Source: a bacterium (GTDB lineage: Bacteria; Patescibacteriota; Patescibacteriia; Patescibacteriales; GWC2-42-12). From it: a stretch of 39,078 bases of DNA. Each line of letters starts with the position of its first letter. Positions within the stretch are counted from its first letter, which is position 1. Positions 16,436-26,700 of the stretch are shown here, in pieces. Under the pieces are notes generated by a model. The model made no database searches. It worked only from the letters and a program-made list of their open reading frames with translations, and had not been told where the DNA came from. The position numbers were made by a program, and so were the translations under genes. The DNA is taken from assembly GCA_030649205.1 (NCBI GenBank), contig JAUSGE010000021.1, positions 1 through 39,078 on the forward strand, read 5' to 3'.

Positions 16436-18307
16436 ATGTTTGACCATTCCGATCATTTACAACATGCCAGGAATTTTAAGGCAACCGTAACCCATTGCTA
16501 CAAAGATGGACAAGCCGGAGTTGTTTATCTGGAGTTTAGCTGTCCCGAGGGATTAGTGATAAAACCGGGACAGTTTATTATGCTGAAGCCGTTGATTTTA
16601 GGCGATTCGTTTTTTCGCGCCTTTTCTATCGCCGAGAGTATGGTGGAAGATTACCGGAGCTTTGGCATTTGGTTTAACATCAGAGGGCGCAATACCGAGG
16701 CTTTTGCCAAGCTGGAAATGGGGGACCGGATTGACGTACGCGGTCCTTTGGGCAAACCTATGCCCATAGACCCGGCCGATGAAAGTTATGTTTTTGTGGG
16801 CGGGGGCATAGGTATTTCCTGCTGTATGCTGCCGGCAAAAGAATTAGCCAGGAATGGAAAATCAGTAACCATTTTATTTGGCAATAAGAAAGGCTGGCCG
16901 CATGCCATTGACACTCTGCCAACTTCTTCCGGTTATTGCTGGATGGCGGTGGTGGAAGAAAATCTGGAGCAAGCCGGCTGTGCGGTAAAAATTATTACTG
17001 AAGACGGCCAAGGCGAGCACCATAAAGGCCTGGTTACTGACTTATTAGCTGAAAGATTATTAATTGACCAGGGTAAGTCTATAGTGGTGGCCTGCGGACC
17101 GGAGCTGATGTTAGAAAAAGTCGCTGACCTGGCCAAGGCCAGCGGCAACAAGTGCTATGTCTTTTTGGAAAGAAAGCTGGCTTGCGGGGTCGGCTCCTGC
17201 AAAGGCTGTCCGGTATTTTGCTTTGACGAGTCTGGCAATGAGATTGTTAAACATGTCTGCCTGGATAATCCTTTCAACGCCAGAGAAGTTAATTGGGGTA
17301 AGCTAATTCCCAAATACATTCCGGCGCCGATTGTGCCATATGCGCCATATAGAAAATCGCTTGCCGTTAATCCCATGGATACGGTTCTAATTGGCCAACA
17401 GGGCAGAGAACTGTATCTTAAATATCCCATTACCAACGGAGCCGGTTGTTTGAGTCTGCCGGCTATCAGGCAGAGCTTGGTTGACACTCGGAGGATCGGC
17501 ATGTATGAATCCAAGGGTGCTGAATTGCGACCCAGACTTGGCAATCCTGGCCCCAGAGTCGCGGAAACTTTTCATGGCATGCTTAACTCCATCGGCAGGG
17601 AAAGCGACGGGATTGATAATTTCATAAAGGAAGAATTGCCGCGATGGCTGGAACTTGGTAAGCCGGTTTCAGTAAATATTTCCGCTGACTTTGTTGGGGT
17701 GTATGGGTTGATCGCGGCTAAACTGGGGCTAACTTCGGTTGCGGCTATTACCTTGAATGTGAGCTGCCTGAATGTGGTAAAGCCGGGTGGCATTATGTTT
17801 GGCAAATCACCCGATGATGTCAGGGAAATCACGGCTTTGGCCAGAGAATCAGCGCCGGATAAATTTATAATTGTTAAATTACCGGCCGAAGCGGATAGAT
17901 TAATTGAAGTGGTCTTGGCCGCGAAACAGGCCGGCGCTGACGCTATGGCCTTGCCTAATACAATCAAGGGTATGGATGTTGACATCTGGACCAGGCGGCC
18001 GGCGCTGGCCAAAGTTACCGGCGGCTGGTCCAGCCCAGCGGTCTTACCGAAAACTTTGGCCGCGGTCTACGAACTGTATAGCGCCAAAATCGGTTTGCCC
18101 ATCATCGCCATGGGCGGCATATACCGCTGGCAAGACGCGGCCAAATTGATTTTAGCCGGCGCTAATGTAGTCGCTCCGGCTTCGCGGATATTTTCTAATC
18201 ATAATATCTTTAACGAAATATTCACTGGTTTATCCGGCTGGATGCGGCGGCACGGTGCCAGAAATATTCAGGATATGGTAGGAAAAATGGAGGTGCAAGA
18301 ATTATAA
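16436..18307 (+). CDS. pyrKD: Fused dihydroorotate dehydrogenase electron-transfer subunit (PyrK-like) + catalytic subunit (PyrD-like)
   Basis: N-terminal FAD/NAD module 'FRAFSIAES', 'VFVGGGIGISCCMLPAKEL', [2Fe-2S] 'LACGVGSCKGCPVFC'; C-terminal TIM barrel 'TNGAGCLSL...NVSCLNVVKPGGIMFG...FIIVKLPAE...MGGIYRWQDAAKLILAGANVV'. Start at 16436 with AAAGGAGGG RBS. Confidence 0.9.
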   Translation: MFDHSDHLQHARNFKATVTHCYKDGQAGVVYLEFSCPEGLVIKPGQFIMLKPLILGDSFFRAFSIAESMVEDYRSFGIWFNIRGRNTEAFAKLEMGDRIDVRGPLGKPMPIDPADESYVFVGGGIGISCCMLPAKELARNGKSVTILFGNKKGWPHAIDTLPTSSGYCWMAVVEENLEQAGCAVKIITEDGQGEHHKGLVTDLLAERLLIDQGKSIVVACGPELMLEKVADLAKASGNKCYVFLERKLACGVGSCKGCPVFCFDESGNEIVKHVCLDNPFNAREVNWGKLIPKYIPAPIVPYAPYRKSLAVNPMDTVLIGQQGRELYLKYPITNGAGCLSLPAIRQSLVDTRRIGMYESKGAELRPRLGNPGPRVAETFHGMLNSIGRESDGIDNFIKEELPRWLELGKPVSVNISADFVGVYGLIAAKLGLTSVAAITLNVSCLNVVKPGGIMFGKSPDDVREITALARESAPDKFIIVKLPAEADRLIEVVLAAKQAGADAMALPNTIKGMDVDIWTRRPALAKVTGGWSSPAVLPKTLAAVYELYSAKIGLPIIAMGGIYRWQDAAKLILAGANVVAPASRIFSNHNIFNEIFTGLSGWMRRHGARNIQDMVGKMEVQEL

Positions 18308-18327
18308 AAATTTGAAATAAAAAAATC

Positions 18328-18366
18328 AGGCCGGAACTTCTCAGGAGAGAATTTTCCGGCCTTTTA
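18328..18366. terminator. Rho-independent terminator between convergent pyrKD and pyrC
   Basis: AGGCCGGAA cttctcaggagagaatt TTCCGGCCT then TTTaattt; A-run on the 5' side makes it plausibly bidirectional. Confidence 0.75.
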
Positions 18367-18381
18367 ATTTATTTTTGAATG

Positions 18382-18400
18382 GTGGACACTCGGTGTCCAC
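18382..18400. repeat. Single hairpin unit of the GGACACTCGGTGTCC family (TCG-loop orientation)
   Basis: GTGGACAC tcg GTGTCCAC: perfect 8-bp stem. Confidence 0.9.
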
Positions 18401-18404
18401 GGAG

Positions 18405-19463
18405 TTAGTATTCTTTCATTTGCCAATTAAGCTGGCGCCCTGCCCATAACGGCACAATGCCATTATACTCTGCCGGTACAATACAAGGTTCACGCACGAG
18501 AACAATCTCATCGTCAGCCGGAGGCAAACTATAAATTCTTTCAGCGTTATAGCTGAAAAAATTATTCAACGCAGTTTCTCTAATGGGCAATCCGACGTTT
18601 TCCAAGCCCTGAATAATCAGCGGTATGCCGATATGTCCGGGAGCAAAAATGCCAACAGGGGGATCGGACATGGTTTCCTTTCGTTCTTTTAGGTGCGGCG
18701 CACAATCAGGCGTGAAGATAAGATTATCGTTATCTTCAGCGCTGACCGCGGTCATCAGCGCCAGACAATCCTCAAAATCTTTTAAAACCGGCCGGCAAGA
18801 ATAATGAGGATTAAATGAGCCTTGATCGCGCATATCCGCCCTGGTACAGCCCATATGATGCGCGGTAATGCCGCCAAACACATTGAGCGGCGCCTGCTGA
18901 ACAAACTGGAGCATGGGCCGACCGCTGATATGCTCAACGCCGATGGTCAGCCCGGGGAAATAATCAATCACGTCAGACAAATAGGGAATAGACAATTCTT
19001 CCCTAAGCGGCAGAGGAATATCTTTGCCGGTTAAAGGATTATATGGCAATTCCCAATGACCGGTAAAAATCATTCGCAATTCCAGGGCTCTTTCCAGTAC
19101 ATCGTACTTTTCCCGCAATTTTTCCAGCCTGACGCCGAACTGCGAGTTAGTAGTAGTGCCGAAAGGCTGGTACTTCAAAACGTCGGCGCCGGCCTCATGG
19201 CACTCTTCCAACAGATCCGGCATCATGTCCTCAGTAAGCATAACTGACAAAAGAAATTTGAAGCTAATATTGTTAGCTTCAATTTCCTCGCGTCGCCTTC
19301 TAACTTGCTCCGGCGACTTGATTGGTATTAATAAATTACCGATATCCAATACCCAGCCGTAGATATTGGAAAACATGACAACTAACTTCAGTAGATCGTC
19401 TTGGCGCAAATGAATATGCATGCCCTTTGGCCGGCGCAACCGCAACAAATTTATAAGACCCAT
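18405..19463 (-). CDS. pyrC: Dihydroorotase (class II-like)
   Basis: 'GMHIHLRQDDLL' (HxH), 'VLKYQPFGTTTNSQFGV' (carboxylated Lys region), 'FTGHWEL', 'VEHISG', 'FTPDCAPH'. Confidence 0.9.
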   Translation of the reverse strand: MGLINLLRLRRPKGMHIHLRQDDLLKLVVMFSNIYGWVLDIGNLLIPIKSPEQVRRRREEIEANNISFKFLLSVMLTEDMMPDLLEECHEAGADVLKYQPFGTTTNSQFGVRLEKLREKYDVLERALELRMIFTGHWELPYNPLTGKDIPLPLREELSIPYLSDVIDYFPGLTIGVEHISGRPMLQFVQQAPLNVFGGITAHHMGCTRADMRDQGSFNPHYSCRPVLKDFEDCLALMTAVSAEDNDNLIFTPDCAPHLKERKETMSDPPVGIFAPGHIGIPLIIQGLENVGLPIRETALNNFFSYNAERIYSLPPADDEIVLVREPCIVPAEYNGIVPLWAGRQLNWQMKEY

Positions 19464-19579
19464 GTTCAGCCTCCTTATGATAAAATGTTAAAAAATAAAA
19501 GGAGCAAACTTCCCCCTCTTTGACGGTAAAATTTTTGTCTGTTAATCTTAAGGTAGATTATTTTAATTTTTTTGTCAAA

Positions 19580-20233
19580 ATGCGCAAGTTTCAGTTTCAA
19601 AGCGGCGAATATTATCATATTTACAACCGCGGGGTTGAAGCGCGGGATATTTTTGCCGACAACTATGACTATTTGAGATTTTTAAGAAGCATGCGGGAGT
19701 TTAACAGATTAGAAGCTATTGGCAGCATATATGAGCTAGACAATCTGCGAAAAAAAGAAAGGACACTCGGTGTCCATATGGACACCGAGTGTCCACCGGC
19801 CGTTGATTTCATAAGTTATTGCTTGAATCCAAATCATTATCATTTTTTGTTAGGCCAAACAGCCGAAGGAGGGATAGAAAAATTCATGCATAAATTAAGC
19901 ATGGGGTATGCAAAGTATTTCAATGAAAAATATTCCCGTTCCGGCTCGCTGTTTCAAGGCGCTTATAAAGCTATTCATGCTGATAATTACGGCTATCTGT
20001 TAAAATTGTTAGTATACGTAAACTGCAACCATGAAATCCATAATTTAGGCAAAACGGAAAATTGGCCGTGGGCCAGCTATTTGGACAGCGTCGGCATGAG
20101 AAGCGGCAACTTGTGCAATTTAGACATTGTCAGGGAGGAATTCGGAGAGTCGGAAAATTTTAAATCGTTTTGCCAAGAAATTATACCGGACATAAAAGAG
20201 AATAAAGTTTTAAAGAAATACTTACTTGAGTAA
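19580..20233 (+). mobile_element. REP-associated tyrosine transposase (RAYT, IS200-like Y1/HUH transposase)
   Basis: 'RKFQFQSGEYYHIYNRGVEARDIF', HUH motif 'YCLNPNHYHFLLGQ', 'YAKYFNEKYSRSGSLFQGAYKAI'. ATG at 19580 is in frame with the track ORF (19520). Confidence 0.92.
19761..19794. repeat. Perfect 34-bp double-hairpin palindrome inside the RAYT ORF
   Basis: GGACACTCGGTGTCCAT|ATGGACACCGAGTGTCC, 17+17 bp perfect; encodes ERTLGVHMDTEC in frame. Confidence 0.95.
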
Positions 20234-20235
20234 AT

Positions 20236-20252
20236 TGGACACCGAGTGTCCA
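20236..20252. repeat. Single hairpin unit of the GGACAC family (CGA-loop orientation) just after the RAYT stop
   Basis: TGGACAC cga GTGTCCA: perfect 7-bp stem starting 3 bp after the TAA, opposite orientation to the copy at 18382. Confidence 0.93.
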
Positions 20253-20259
20253 CCGCTTT

Positions 20260-22314
20260 ATGAGCAAAAAACAACAACTTCTGGAGCTCCTAAAAATACA
20301 TTACGGCTTTAATTCGTTTCGGCCGGGCCAGGAAAAAGTGCTTGATAATATCCTGGCTGGCCAGTCAACCGTGGTGATCATGCCAACCGGCGGCGGCAAG
20401 TCTTTATGCTACCAATTGCCGGCCTTAGTTTTAGACGGCGTTACTCTAGTCATATCCCCCCTCATCGCTTTAATGAAAGATCAGGTGGACGGGCTTTTGA
20501 GAAACAGTATTCCGGCGACGTTTATAAATTCCTCTATCAGCCAAGCGGAAACCGCTAACCGGTTGGACGCTGTGAAAGCTGGAAATTATAAATTGCTCTA
20601 CGTCGCGCCGGAAAGATTCTATAGCGCGGAATTTATGGCGGCTTTGCGCGAGATAAAGGTCAGCCTGTTCGCCATTGACGAAGCGCATTGCATTAGCCAG
20701 TGGGGGCATGATTTTCGGCCCAGCTACATCAAGCTGAAAAGCGCGATTGACATGCTGGGCAATCCGACTGTTGTTGCCTTAACCGCCACGGCCACGCTGG
20801 AAGTCAGAGATGATATCATTAAGCAATTAGGCCTGGTTAATCCGAATTTGGTGATTACCGGTTTTGCCCGGCCCAATCTGCAGTTTGGCGTGATCAACAC
20901 GCAGGACTCGCGCAAGCCGCAGTTCGTTTTAGACGCGATTGCCAGCGTGCCGGACGGCTCGGGCATAATTTACGTGGGTACGCGTTCGCGCGCCGACGAG
21001 GTGATGCAGGCATTATTGGCGCATAATATTTCCGCGGCCAGCTACCACGCCGGCATGTTGCCGGAAGACCGGAAATGGGTGCAGGAAAATTTCATGGCCG
21101 GCAAGGCCAAAGTTATCGTGGCCACTAACGCCTTTGGCCTGGGTATTGATAAGCGCGACATAAGATTTGTCATCCACTACGACATGCCGGGAACGATTGA
21201 AGCCTATTATCAGGAAGCGGGCCGGGCCGGCCGCGACGGCCAGCAGAGTTTTTGTCTCCTGCTGTACAGCCCGCGCGATCGGTATCTGCAGGAATTTTTT
21301 ATCAAAGGCGATAATCCGCCGCCGAAAATGGTTTTGGAAATTTACGAAGTTTTGAAAGATTTTGAATCTGACACGGTGTTAATTACTTACGCCGAAATCG
21401 CGGAACGGCTGTCGGATAAATTGCCGGACATGGCCGTGGGCACGGCCATAAAAATTTTGGAGCGCGAAGGCTATGTGACGCGGTCGCATGAGCGGGTGGG
21501 GCAGGCATACTTGAAATATCCAATATCCAATATCCAATATCCAATGCTGAAAAGCAAGGGTCAGCGGGAAACTTTAGAACGCTTATTAAATAAATATGGC
21601 AAAGAGCTGGAAAATGGGATGTATGCTAATTTGGACGAGGTGGCGGAGATTTTACAAGTGAAAAAGGACGCGCTGTTACGGCTAATAAAAAAATTGGTTG
21701 AGCTTAATTTGGCCGAATATGTGCCGCCGTTTCGCGGCACGGAGTTAAAAATTTTAAAGCGCGTGGACGGCGGTGAAGTTAAGCTGGACTTCGCGGCGCT
21801 GAAATATAAATTGAAGCATGCTTACAAAAAACTGGACTTAATGGAAAATTATATTTATCATAATACCTGTCGGCAGAAGTATATTTTGGATTATTTCGGC
21901 GAGCTGGAAGCGGGTAAATGCGCCAAGTGCGATAACTGTTTAGTCAGTAAAATGGACGCGGTGGAAAAAGTTCAGGTTAAAGAAAGGCATGAGAAAAAAG
22001 TAAGTAATCTGCCCACCAAACTGACCCAGCTGGAAACTTACGATTTATGGAATAAAGGCATGAGCCTGGAAAAAATCGCGGAGGCGCGGGAGCTGGCGGT
22101 CGGGACAGTAATCGGGCACCTATGTTTTTTGGTGGAAAAAGGTCTGGGGGTAAATATTGATAAGCTGGTCAGTCTGGATAAGCAGAAAAAGATCATGGCC
22201 GCGGCGCAGGCTGTGGGCGCGGACAAACTCACTCCCATCCGCGAAGCTCTGGGCGAAGAGTATAGCTGGGATGAGATAAAATTGGCGCTGGCCAAAATGA
22301 AAAGCCAAAAATAA
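20260..22314 (+). CDS. recQ: ATP-dependent DNA helicase RecQ
   Basis: '[19 protein letters not shown]', '[21 protein letters not shown]', '[12 protein letters not shown]', '[36 protein letters not shown]', RQC Cys residues 'GKCAKCDNC', C-terminal HTH-like domain. Confidence 0.97.
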   Translation: MSKKQQLLELLKIHYGFNSFRPGQEKVLDNILAGQSTVVIMPTGGGKSLCYQLPALVLDGVTLVISPLIALMKDQVDGLLRNSIPATFINSSISQAETANRLDAVKAGNYKLLYVAPERFYSAEFMAALREIKVSLFAIDEAHCISQWGHDFRPSYIKLKSAIDMLGNPTVVALTATATLEVRDDIIKQLGLVNPNLVITGFARPNLQFGVINTQDSRKPQFVLDAIASVPDGSGIIYVGTRSRADEVMQALLAHNISAASYHAGMLPEDRKWVQENFMAGKAKVIVATNAFGLGIDKRDIRFVIHYDMPGTIEAYYQEAGRAGRDGQQSFCLLLYSPRDRYLQEFFIKGDNPPPKMVLEIYEVLKDFESDTVLITYAEIAERLSDKLPDMAVGTAIKILEREGYVTRSHERVGQAYLKYPISNIQYPMLKSKGQRETLERLLNKYGKELENGMYANLDEVAEILQVKKDALLRLIKKLVELNLAEYVPPFRGTELKILKRVDGGEVKLDFAALKYKLKHAYKKLDLMENYIYHNTCRQKYILDYFGELEAGKCAKCDNCLVSKMDAVEKVQVKERHEKKVSNLPTKLTQLETYDLWNKGMSLEKIAEARELAVGTVIGHLCFLVEKGLGVNIDKLVSLDKQKKIMAAAQAVGADKLTPIREALGEEYSWDEIKLALAKMKSQK
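21516..21543 (+). repeat. In-frame heptanucleotide tandem repeat (ATATCCA x4) in recQ
   Basis: ATATCCAATATCCAATATCCAATATCCA, four identical 7-bp units, encoding part of [11 protein letters not shown]. Confidence 0.9.
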
Positions 22315-22331
22315 AATCAGCGGATAAAAAT

Positions 22332-22354
22332 CCGGCCCCTTGTTCAGCGGCCGG
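22332..22354 (+). terminator. Stem-loop after recQ (possible terminator)
   Basis: CCGGCC ccttgttcagc GGCCGG; weak T-tract. Confidence 0.35.
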
Positions 22355-22424
22355 ATAACAGCTTCAGTCGGTTGGTATCTTTTTACTTGGCATGCTTTGG
22401 CTGGCCTCCTTGATTAATCATCGC

Positions 22425-22796
22425 TCAAACCGCGCTGTGCAGTCCGGCGATATTGCCTTCGCTGTCGCTTATCAGGGCGATCCAGCCCGGCTGGCCGATA
22501 TTAATTTTCGGCTTAATGATCTTGCCGCCGGCTTTTTCCACCCGTGCCAGCACTTGGTCTAACTTGCCTTGGCAATTGAAATAAACGCGCGCGCCGTTGG
22601 TTGACGGCTTAAAATTTTGATCCGGCGGCATGATATTGCCGCCCACTCCCTCCATACTATCCATGGCGAAAAAACCAAGCTGCTGCCCCATAAAATCTTC
22701 CACCTTGACTTCTTCTCCCAGAATTTCCGAATAGAATTTTACGGCCCGGTCAAAATTGTTAGTGGGAATTTCAAACCAGGTAATGACGTTTTTCAT
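22425..22796 (-). CDS. VOC/glyoxalase-fold protein
   Basis: 'VITWFEIPTNNFDRAVKFYSEILGEEV', 'VYFNCQGKLDQVLARVEKAGGKIIKPK', 'GWIALISDSEGNIAGLHS'. Confidence 0.88.
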   Translation of the reverse strand: MKNVITWFEIPTNNFDRAVKFYSEILGEEVKVEDFMGQQLGFFAMDSMEGVGGNIMPPDQNFKPSTNGARVYFNCQGKLDQVLARVEKAGGKIIKPKINIGQPGWIALISDSEGNIAGLHSAV

Positions 22797-23037
22797 AAAT
22801 TTATAATTAATTTTTAGCTATTCCATTCTATCGCCGCCAAATGAAGAAAAAATTAATATTGTTAACGCCGGCCGGCGGTTTGACTTTTAGGTAAAAATAA
22901 GTTAATTTTTAAGCAAATACAGCCGACCCCGAATAAGGAGGTTGGTTTTATTTTGGATGGAACATTGACAATTAAATTTACTGATTTTCAGTAATGGCAG
23001 TATAAGTTAAACAAAATTCAAGAGAGGAGAGTAAAGC

Positions 23038-23721
23038 ATGCCAGACAACAATGAAAAAGTAAGATTAGGATTAGTTGCTTCAGGCAGCGGTACGGACGCT
23101 AACGCTATCATGAGCGCCTGTAATTCCGGTAACATTACTAACGCGGAATCAATCGTGTTAATCAGTACTAAACCCGGGGTAGGCTGTTTGGAAAAAGCGC
23201 GGCGCAATCAGGTGGAGGCCGTGGTGGTCGACAAAAAAGCGCTGGGTTCAGACCGTTTTAGGAATGAATTAGATAGACTGTTCGGTATCTACGATCTGGA
23301 ATTAATCTTTTTAGTGGGCTGTGTTGTGGTGTTTCAGCCTTTCGTGGGGTTTCCTATGTATAATATCCATCCGGCTGATCCAAAAAAGCATGGCGGCAAA
23401 AAAATGTACGGCCTTAAAGTTCATGAGCATGTTCTTCTGTCCATTAAGGATCAAATTGAACGCGGCATGAAAAGCATCAGCACGGATAGATTTTTTACTT
23501 ATCCTACGGTTCATGAAGTCATAGCTGATCCGGATCAAGGCCAGCCTTTAATCCAGGCCATGGTGCAAATTCCGCCGGTGCTGATTCATGATTTAATGTC
23601 GGATCATTACGCCCTGTCGCAACTGGCCGAACGGTTGCAGAAGCATGTTTTGCCCTATGAGTGGCTGCTTCTGCCGTGCGCCGTGGAAATGGCGGCCAGA
23701 AGGATTTTAGAGCAAAGATAA
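23038..23721 (+). CDS. purN: Phosphoribosylglycinamide formyltransferase-like protein
   Basis: 'RLGLVASGSGTDANAIMSAC', 'MYNIHPADPKKHGG' (NIHP active-site segment), 'EVIADPDQGQPLIQAMVQI'; directly upstream of purL/purM. Confidence 0.85.
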   Translation: MPDNNEKVRLGLVASGSGTDANAIMSACNSGNITNAESIVLISTKPGVGCLEKARRNQVEAVVVDKKALGSDRFRNELDRLFGIYDLELIFLVGCVVVFQPFVGFPMYNIHPADPKKHGGKKMYGLKVHEHVLLSIKDQIERGMKSISTDRFFTYPTVHEVIADPDQGQPLIQAMVQIPPVLIHDLMSDHYALSQLAERLQKHVLPYEWLLLPCAVEMAARRILEQR

Positions 23722-23741
23722 AAATTTTAAAGGAGGAAAAG

Positions 23742-26700
23742 ATGAGTAAAATTTTGCATTTTTGCAGACCGGAAGCGCCGGACAGAGAAACGCATTTTAT
23801 GATTAAGCTCAATCGCCAGCTTTCCGATGCCCAGCTTAATAGGCTGAAATGGTTTCTGGCCGATGACGAGATTTCTGAAAAACCGTTTTTGTATGACGGT
23901 AATGGTAATCAAGTGGTGGAAATCGGGCCTCCGCCTGAATATGCCACCGCCAATTCAACCAACCTGACGCAGATTTTCCATAACATGGGCATTCCGCAAG
24001 TTGTCAGGGCGGAGGAATTTAAACGACTCTTAATGCCGGAAGATCAGGTTCGGCAGTATGTTAGAGATACAAAGAAATACTGGACTGAAAGCTGGTACAA
24101 AAGACCGCTTAAATATTTTAGTCGCGGACCGAAGCCAGATCCAGTCGTCTATCTTCCTCTTTCTGAAAAAGATGTACAACCGCTAATAGCCTTCAACAAT
24201 AAACACCAATTGGGTTTTGATGATTGGATGCTTAATTGGACTTATGAGATGTATAAGGAAGAAGGAGTTGATCCTTCAGATGTTTCCCTATTTCATCTCG
24301 CCCAGTTGTTAAGTTCGCATTCTCGCCATTGGGAATTCAGCGGCAAATATTTCATTGATGGCGTAGCAATGCCGTATTCACCCTTTGAACTCATCAAGAT
24401 GCCACTTAAGAAAAACCTGGGAAACAGCAGAATCGGATTTTACGACAATTCCAGCGCCATTGACGGGTATACGGTTGAATATTTGATGCCGGAACGGCCA
24501 GGAGAATATTCTTCTTTCGTGATAGTGGAAGTTAAGATCAACCCCACCGGCACGGCTGAATCTCATAATGCCCCTACAGGAGAAGAAGCCTTCAATGGAG
24601 CGGGAACCGGTGATATCGGCATGGAGAGGGACTCGCAGGGTACTGGAAGAGGCGGATCAGTTTTTTTCCATTCTGGCGGTTATTGCTGGCCGCATTTATT
24701 TTTGCGTGATTATCCTCTTTCATGGGAAGAAAGACCAAAAAAACTACGCAACGCGCATCCCAAAGATATGGTAATTGAGTCTTTCAGAGGTTATATTATC
24801 TCGGCTAACGAAAACGGTTATCCCTGCCTTGGCGGTTTTACCCGTTCTCTGGAAATGGTTATGCCGGACGGACGCCGTGAAGCCTGTTTCAAACCGGTTT
24901 TATATACTAAGGGTAATGGCGGAATTTTTGAAGAGAATATAAAAAGAATACCGCCAGAAATCGGCGATGAACAGCTTCGTATCGGCGGCCCGATTTATCC
25001 CACCGGAGTTGGCGGAGGACATTTTTCCAGCCAGGGAGGCGGAGCACTAAAAAAAGCGATTGCTCAAAAAGCGGTACAACGAGTAGACCCGGAAATGGCT
25101 CAAAAAAATATTAGAGTCACAACGGCTCTGGCGGAAATGAGAAGTAAAAATCCCGTTAAAGGAATTCATGACCAAGGAGCCGGAGGTTTAGGAGCTTGTT
25201 CGGCCGAGGCGGCCGATCCTGAAGGTATTGAAGCGGATCTAGATCAGGTTAGCCGGGGTGTTGAAAACATTCCCGAGTGGGTGGCTTTCAGCGCCGAGTT
25301 TCAGGAATCAAACCTCTTAACCGTTTCTTCTGACCTGGTTGAAAAAGTTAAGCAAATATGCGAGCGGGAAAGATGCCCGATGGATAGATTCGCTAAATAT
25401 ACCGGCACCGGCCGCATGGTGGTGAAAAGTTCCAAAACCGGACAAATTTTGGTTGACCACAACTTGAAAAAAGTTCTGGGGAAATTGCCGCAAAGGGAAT
25501 ATCACTACACTACTCGCGAAGAAAAACTTTTGCCCTTGGATTTACCGTCGATGACAATCGCTGAAGCAACTAAATTAATATTTAGCAATGTAGCGGTCGG
25601 CTCAAAGGGTTTTCTGACTAACATGATGGATCGGAGCGTCAAAGGCAGAACTATTTCCCAGCAATGTCAAGGTCCGATGCAGATACCAATTGGCGACGCG
25701 GCTATATTCGCCTTGTCACATAATTCAAACTGCGGCATGACTTCAGCGCTCGGAGAACAACCGCTTAAGATGATGATTGATTCGGCAGCCGGCGCACGAA
25801 TGAGTTACGCCGAAATGCTGACCAATATGGCGGGGGTAGGCTTGAGCGGTTGGGCTGATGTCAAATGTTCGGTGAATTGGATGTGGGCAATTAATTTTCT
25901 GGGCGAGGGAGCGGCTCTTTACCGTGCGGTTGAAGCGATTTCGGTTCTTAGCAATGAACTCGGAACATATTGTGAAAATCAAGGCATGGCTCAGCCTGAC
26001 GGCGGGAAAGACAGTCTTTTTTTGCTGAAGAAGCTGAAAAATGAAATTATCAAATCTTTCCGTCACGGTATTATCGGCGGCTATTGCACGGTTCCTGATC
26101 TGTCGCTTTTCGTCACGCCGGATATTAAGCGTCCGGGCCAATCCAAATTGATGTATATCAACCCATCGCCAGGAAGATACCGGTTAGGCGGTTCAGCGTT
26201 AGCTTACTGTAATAAACAGCTGGGCAATGAGTCGCCTGATATTGATGATCCATATCTCTTTTATCGCAGTCTGGAATCTATTCAGCGGCTGGTGAAAAAT
26301 AAGCTGATTTTGTCTCTGCATGACCGAAGCGACGGAGGATTGATCACAACCGCCAGCGAGATGATAATGGCTCGCAACTGCGGTTTTGATATTACCCTGC
26401 CTGATCGCGACGGCGATTGCGAAGACCCGCTCCAGATGCTTATGGCCGAAGAGGCGGGTTGGATTTGCGAGTACTTGCCGAGTGAAGAGAATAAAATTCG
26501 CGCTTGGCTGGATCATAAAAAAGTTACATATCACGTATTGGGCCGGACCACCGCGGAAAAGTACGCGCGAATTCAGCACCAGGGCAAGGCGGTGTTTGAG
26601 GAAAAAACCCCGACTTTGCGCGGCTGGTGGGAAGCTACCAGCCATCAGATGGAAAGGCAATTCCGCAATCCAGAATGCGCTGACCAGCGATATGAGCGTT

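Noticed and set aside
22856-22885. TTAACGCCGGCCGGCGG as another copy of the CCGGCTNAAGCCGGG repeat
   Set aside because: Only the first ~10 nt match; the rest is a different GC palindrome.
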